Source: Metopolophium dirhodum (lineage: Eukaryota; Arthropoda; Insecta; Hemiptera; Aphididae). Taken from it: 64,000 nucleotides of DNA. Under the pieces are notes generated by a model. It ran no database searches and was not told where the DNA came from. It saw only the letters and a list, made by a program, of their open reading frames with translations. The number at the start of each line of letters is the position of its first letter. The first letter of the stretch is position 1. The stretch is from assembly GCF_019925205.1 (NCBI RefSeq), contig NC_083566.1, positions 9,052,001 to 9,116,000 of the forward strand, read 5' to 3'. A program made the position numbers and the translations under genes. Shown piece after piece: positions 60,431 to 64,000 of the stretch.

Positions 60431-61735
60431 TTAGACGTCTAAAACGCCCGGGATTGTGAGGGAGGAAAAGTCTTTAGTTAAAGGGTTTGAGTGGGAGGAA
60501 ATATGGTAGTAGAATCTTTTATAAAAGTGTTTGGCTTCTTCATGGATTTTTTTTAATTTCAGGTCTGTATGGAGAGTATAGTTAGATATGTAAGGAGGCG
60601 CATTGATTAATTTTCTTAGTGCAATGTTTTGGAAAGATTGAATTTTATTTAAATTTATCTTTTTTGCACTTCCCATAGTTAGATGCCGTAAGTCCAGATC
60701 GGTTTCAGTAATGTTTTGTAGATGAGGAGTTTGATATTAGGGGAGATGTGCTAATTAGAGATAAGAGGTTTGATGATACGAAAATGGTTGTTCAATGATA
60801 GTATTTTTGCTCTAATATGCTAGACCTATGTTAATATTTTATTTAGTGTAAGACCTTGGTATTTAACTGTAGGAGAGGATGGGATTGGAGCACCGTATAG
60901 AGTTACTTCAAGGGAAGGAGCTAGTCTAAGTGTAAAGATGGTGTGCGTATAGACTTACTATGGTTTATTTTAAATCTCCATTTGGTATACCAGTTCCCCA
61001 TAAGGTCTAGATGTGTTTGAAGGTTTGCAGAGGCTATGAGTCGATTATCATTCATAGAGATGATTACCTTCTCGTTGGCATAGTCAGCGACTGATGTATT
61101 TAATGTGATTGGTTGATTTGCGGCAAATATATTATAGAGAATGGGGGATAAAATTCCACCCTGAGGGACCCCAGCACTTATACTGCCAATACTTGACGTG
61201 TCAAACCCGTGTCTTATTTGGAAGATACGTTCAGTTAAGTAGTATTCGATTATAAGATAGAAGGTTGAAGGAAGAAATGTTTTTAGTTTATTAAGGAGAC
61301 CGCGTGCTAGACTCTATCAAAGGCTTGTGATACGTTTAAGAAAGCGGGTGTACAAAATAATTTTTTTCTAGTGAGAAAGAAATTGCATTTACTACCCTGT
61401 GCTGTTGATGGGTCGTCGAATGTAAATAACGAAAACCAAACTGGTAGTCTGGCAGAACTTTGTTATCAGTAATTATTGGTAGGATACGCTTAAGTATAAG
61501 TTTTTTTAGTATTTTCGCAAGAAAGGGAAGACTTATTGGTCTGTAGGATGAAGTTGCATTAGCTGGCTTACTCGGCGTTTGAATCACGATGATTGTTGAG
61601 AACTTGCATAGTAGTGGAAAATAAGACAGTCTAATTATTGGGTTGTAAATATGTGTCATATGAACAATGGCTCTTTAAGGGAGACATTTAACTACTTCGG
61701 TTAAAAAGCAGCGGTTTTTTCCGTCATTGAAGGTC
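60431..61735 (-). pseudogene. Reverse transcriptase of the deleted LINE, catalytic motif lost
   Basis: Fragments in order: TEVVKCLP then a stop, THIYNPIIRLSYFP, SSYRPISLPFLAKI and LPDYQFGF (61659-61336); then, in other frames, SQAFDRV, ISAGVPQGGILSPILYNIF (AGVPQGG at 61155-61175) and ADYANEKVIIS (motif at 61071-61079 within it), and finally LNKIQSFQNIALRKLINAPP to SNPLTKDFSSLTIPG (60676-60431). The catalytic pair, normally Asp-Asp after Ala, is Asn-Glu here, so the polymerase would be inactive even in frame. The 5' part of ORF2, including the endonuclease, is absent. Confidence 0.9.
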
Positions 61736-62645
61736 TTTATAGATAGAATATCCTTTGTAGTTGGCTAGGTGGTTTTGAGCACAAAGGGCCCATTTTGTAG
61801 GAAGTTCACGTGAGTTGGGGCACACATATGAGTGGTCATCTATGCCGCAGCGAACACAGCGAGGTTGATAGCCACAATATGCTTTTGTATGACCGTATTG
61901 TTGGCAATTGTGACATTGACTTATTGATTTTGGTTTGTAAGATTCATACTAATCTAGTATTAACTAGTATTTGCATACTAAAATCAAAATTGAAGACAGA
62001 TGAAAAATGTCTGTAGAATTGGACGTAGGTTCAAAATCAACGAAAAATAGTGGCAGAGGATTTTTATTTACCTTATAAAGGACGTTAATTACTTGTTTTA
62101 CCACGAAGAGTCGAAGTTCCAACTCTTCTTTTATAGTTTTAGTGGAAGGATGTGGAAGGATGTAACTATAATTCTCAAAGGTTTACCTCTCAGAATTGAT
62201 AAATATGATATTCCGCTTCTTCCTCTTTAAGAAAACGAATTAGAGTTCTGTATGACTCTGGGTTTGAGGTTTGGATTTTTAATTTTTCAGCAGATGATTT
62301 ACAGATAAAGTTATTTACTCCAATAATTTTTATAAGTTTTTTGCTAAGTTTAGAAAAATCCACGATACCTTTTACGAAGACTGGGTGAGGTGGTTTGATA
62401 GGTACGATTTCATCGGTGTCAATTACTTCATTGGGTGAGTTTGTGGGTAAAGTTACTCCTTGTTTTTGATTTACAACTTGACTCAGAATTGCGAAGCGGT
62501 TTTGTGTAAAAAAAATGTTTTTATTAATTCTTTGATCGGTTTGTTGGGTTTTTGGTGAAGTTGGCTGTTCAGAGGCAGAATAGCTGGAATGGTGTCTTTT
62601 GTTGTTGTTGTTGGTGGTGGTGGTGGTGGTGGTGGTGGGCTTCAT
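61735..62645 (-). pseudogene. ORF1 (gag-like) of the deleted LINE
   Basis: RNA-binding ORF1 protein of a Jockey-type LINE. The first 151 codons (62645-62190) begin MKPTTTTTTTT from a GGT/ACC microsatellite, continue through NRFAIL, KPPHPVFVKGIVDFSKL and IGVNNFICKSSAEKLKIQTS to EEEAEYHIYQF, then hit a stop. In a different frame, from about 61922 to 61745, there are zinc-knuckle motifs QCHNCQQYGHTKAYC and RCVRCG...H....C, followed by ALCAQNHLANYKGY, where the last Cys expected in the third knuckle is Tyr. The region between is degraded. The frame ends in TGA just before the deletion junction. Confidence 0.88.
62609..62641. repeat. GGT microsatellite
   Basis: About ten GGT units (poly-Thr on the minus strand, poly-Gly in a plus-strand frame), preceded by GTT units. 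It forms the start of the LINE ORF1. Confidence 0.95.
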
Positions 62646-62700
62646 GACAGACCAGCCTGGATCAGTTGTGTTGTTGTTTTTATTTTTAGCAATTTTAATC

Positions 62701-63795
62701 GGAGTAATTGGACTGTGTTTGTTATTTTGTCTATTATTGCTATTTATATATGTAAATTAAGGCCGCAGTTAAGAGCAAACGACGTACAAGTTGGATAGGT
62801 AGGATAAATAAATTAATATTTATTATTGGAAAGCGAAGATATAAAATGACATTTGTTGCGTTTTCATTTATTCACTTACTTAACTTGGGCGTAAAGAGAA
62901 CTGTTTTCACTTTATTTTTACGTAAAGAAAAAAAGATTTGGAAGTTGAACGGACATTTTCACATAAGTATACTGATGTGGTAATAGAAGAAAAAAAAATT
63001 TAATAATTTAAAATTAATTTCGAGAACGCTTAGAACGCGTGCAAAGTGGATGGCTGCTATTGCATAAAAAGCAAAAAAAATGCATTGAATTTATGGTAAA
63101 TATTTTTACTGAGGATTTGAAATTTTGTATGAATAATTTGGTAATTAAATCATTTAATAAATAAATATTATTTTTAACGAAACAAAACATTAAAAAATGC
63201 CTGGTTAATAACAATACTGGGCATTTTATTTAGGTATAACTACTGCCATTTTATATCTTATTTATACCTACTTCATGTTGTGCTAATATTTGAACAGACG
63301 TTTTTTAATTCATAAAAATATATTTCTCCGGAGAAACTTTGTACATTAGGAGTCTGTGGCTAATTACAATCATTTTAAAACTTTTGATACCTACCTACAA
63401 TCGATTAAAATACCTTTTTTTAAAGCCTATTATTTTTTTTTCAAACAATTATTATCAATTAAGAATTTCATAAACTTACTAAAAAAGTTCATACACTTTT
63501 ATTTCTTTTACATAACTTGGTATGATCTTATTGTACTCTGAAACATTTACTAAATACCTATACTGAATGGATATTGTTTTAGTTGGTTAAGATATATAAG
63601 CTTACATGACATATCAGCCTTATTTACCATGTTAACTATAATTGAAGGCCTGGGGCAATCATATTTGGTGCCCTTATTCTACATAACATATTATTTTGAT
63701 TTAATTGGCTTTGAGACATACATACCTACATTTAAACCTCAACCAAAATTAAATAAAACAATATTAATAAGTTATAAATAACTAATAACTCCTTC
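62701..63795. other. AT-rich non-coding stretch
   Basis: No gene recognised. The next receptor exon was looked for here and not found. Confidence 0.45.
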
Positions 63796-64000
63796 AGTGG
63801 CGTATACATAACTTTTGTATGGGGGGGGATCAGTTGCAAACAAATTATTATGGAACAAAAATACCTAAACCTAGGTATGTGCACATTTAAATACCTAATA
63901 AATGATAAAACATATATATTCAATACATTTTATTTTAAATTCTACAAGTAGTTATATGTAGTTATGACTTGTTCGTACAACTGACATAATATTTGTGGTT
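63796..64000. mobile_element. One end of a hAT-like element running off the window
   Basis: CAGTGGCGTATACATAACTT followed by a G-tract (63820-63828) closely resembles the left tip of the 41794-42711 element (CAGTGGCGTATTTAGGAATT then a G-rich run). The matching right end and target duplication are not in the window. Confidence 0.6.

Larger units (their letters stand above)
60381..62700 (-). mobile_element. Internally deleted Jockey-like LINE
   Basis: Minus-strand element ending in an A-tail (plus-strand T-run 60381-60391). From its 5' side: an ORF1 gag-like region (62645 down to about 61735), then directly a reverse-transcriptase region (about 61720 to 60431). The apurinic endonuclease domain that should lie between them is missing, so over a kilobase has been deleted. 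Multiple stops and frame changes make it inactive. The 5' limit is approximate, because I could not find target-site duplications. Confidence 0.9.

Noticed and set aside
61810..62016. 68-codon plus-strand frame with several Cys/His
   Set aside because: It is the antisense shadow of the LINE zinc-knuckle region, which reads correctly on the minus strand.
62589..62798. Poly-Gly plus-strand frame
   Set aside because: Antisense of the GGT microsatellite in the LINE ORF1.
1..64000. CRISPR arrays, operons, ribosomal RNA and bacterial-type genes
   Set aside because: None seen. The window is eukaryotic with spliceosomal signals, and the repeats are dispersed transposons, not regularly spaced arrays.

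Overview
This window is eukaryotic, AT-rich nuclear DNA, most likely from an aphid or close hemipteran relative. The reasons are the very low coding density, spliceosomal splice sites, an insect-type GABA-B receptor exon, and a crowd of insect-type transposon relics (mariner-like, hAT-like, Jockey-like and RNase H-bearing LINEs, tRNA-derived SINE). The aphid assignment also rests on my recollection of the dispersed repeats and of frequent TAGGTACCTA-like motifs. It is an inference, not something a marker gene proves.

I can support only one host protein-coding exon with confidence: 58078-58215 on the plus strand. It is a phase 0/0 exon of 46 codons encoding part of the extracellular Venus-flytrap domain of a metabotropic GABA-B receptor, subtype 2-like. 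I could find no neighbouring exon of this gene on either side, so the simplest reading is that most of the window is intron of one very long receptor gene, or intron plus upstream DNA.

Layout. 1-8 kb: AT-rich DNA with a small inverted-repeat element (1832-2090) and a 1.5-kb mariner-like element with 400-bp terminal inverted repeats and a broken transposase (4384-5911). 8.0-8.5 kb: a GC-richer patch with a hairpin and a C-tract. 8.5-15 kb: no recognisable gene. 15-21.2 kb: a dispersed-repeat copy, a degenerate RNase H-bearing LINE, two nested hAT-type elements and a LINE tail. 21.4-21.7 kb: an unexplained GC-rich block open on both strands. 24-27 kb: a hAT-type MITE and a LINE ORF1 relic. 31.8-35.5 kb: a 1.5-kb copy of an unnamed dispersed repeat with an internal 544-bp tandem duplication, two MITEs, and a tRNA-derived SINE with target-site duplications. 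38.5-47.5 kb: a mariner-like MITE, a hAT-type element that has itself been invaded, a LINE relic, another hAT-type MITE, and a young 5'-truncated LINE. 54.0-54.6 kb: a TTAA-flanked MITE. 58.1 kb: the receptor exon. 59.6-60.0 kb: a possible miniature secreted-peptide gene or pseudogene. 60.4-62.7 kb: an internally deleted Jockey-like LINE. 63.8 kb: one end of another hAT-like element.

All six LINE fragments and the SINE lie on the minus strand, antisense to the receptor exon. This is the pattern expected if the whole window is transcribed as intron on the plus strand. I did not find a novel multi-gene system. The most novel items are the candidate secreted-peptide locus, the GC-rich two-strand block, the nested transposon chronology, and the unnamed dispersed repeat family.
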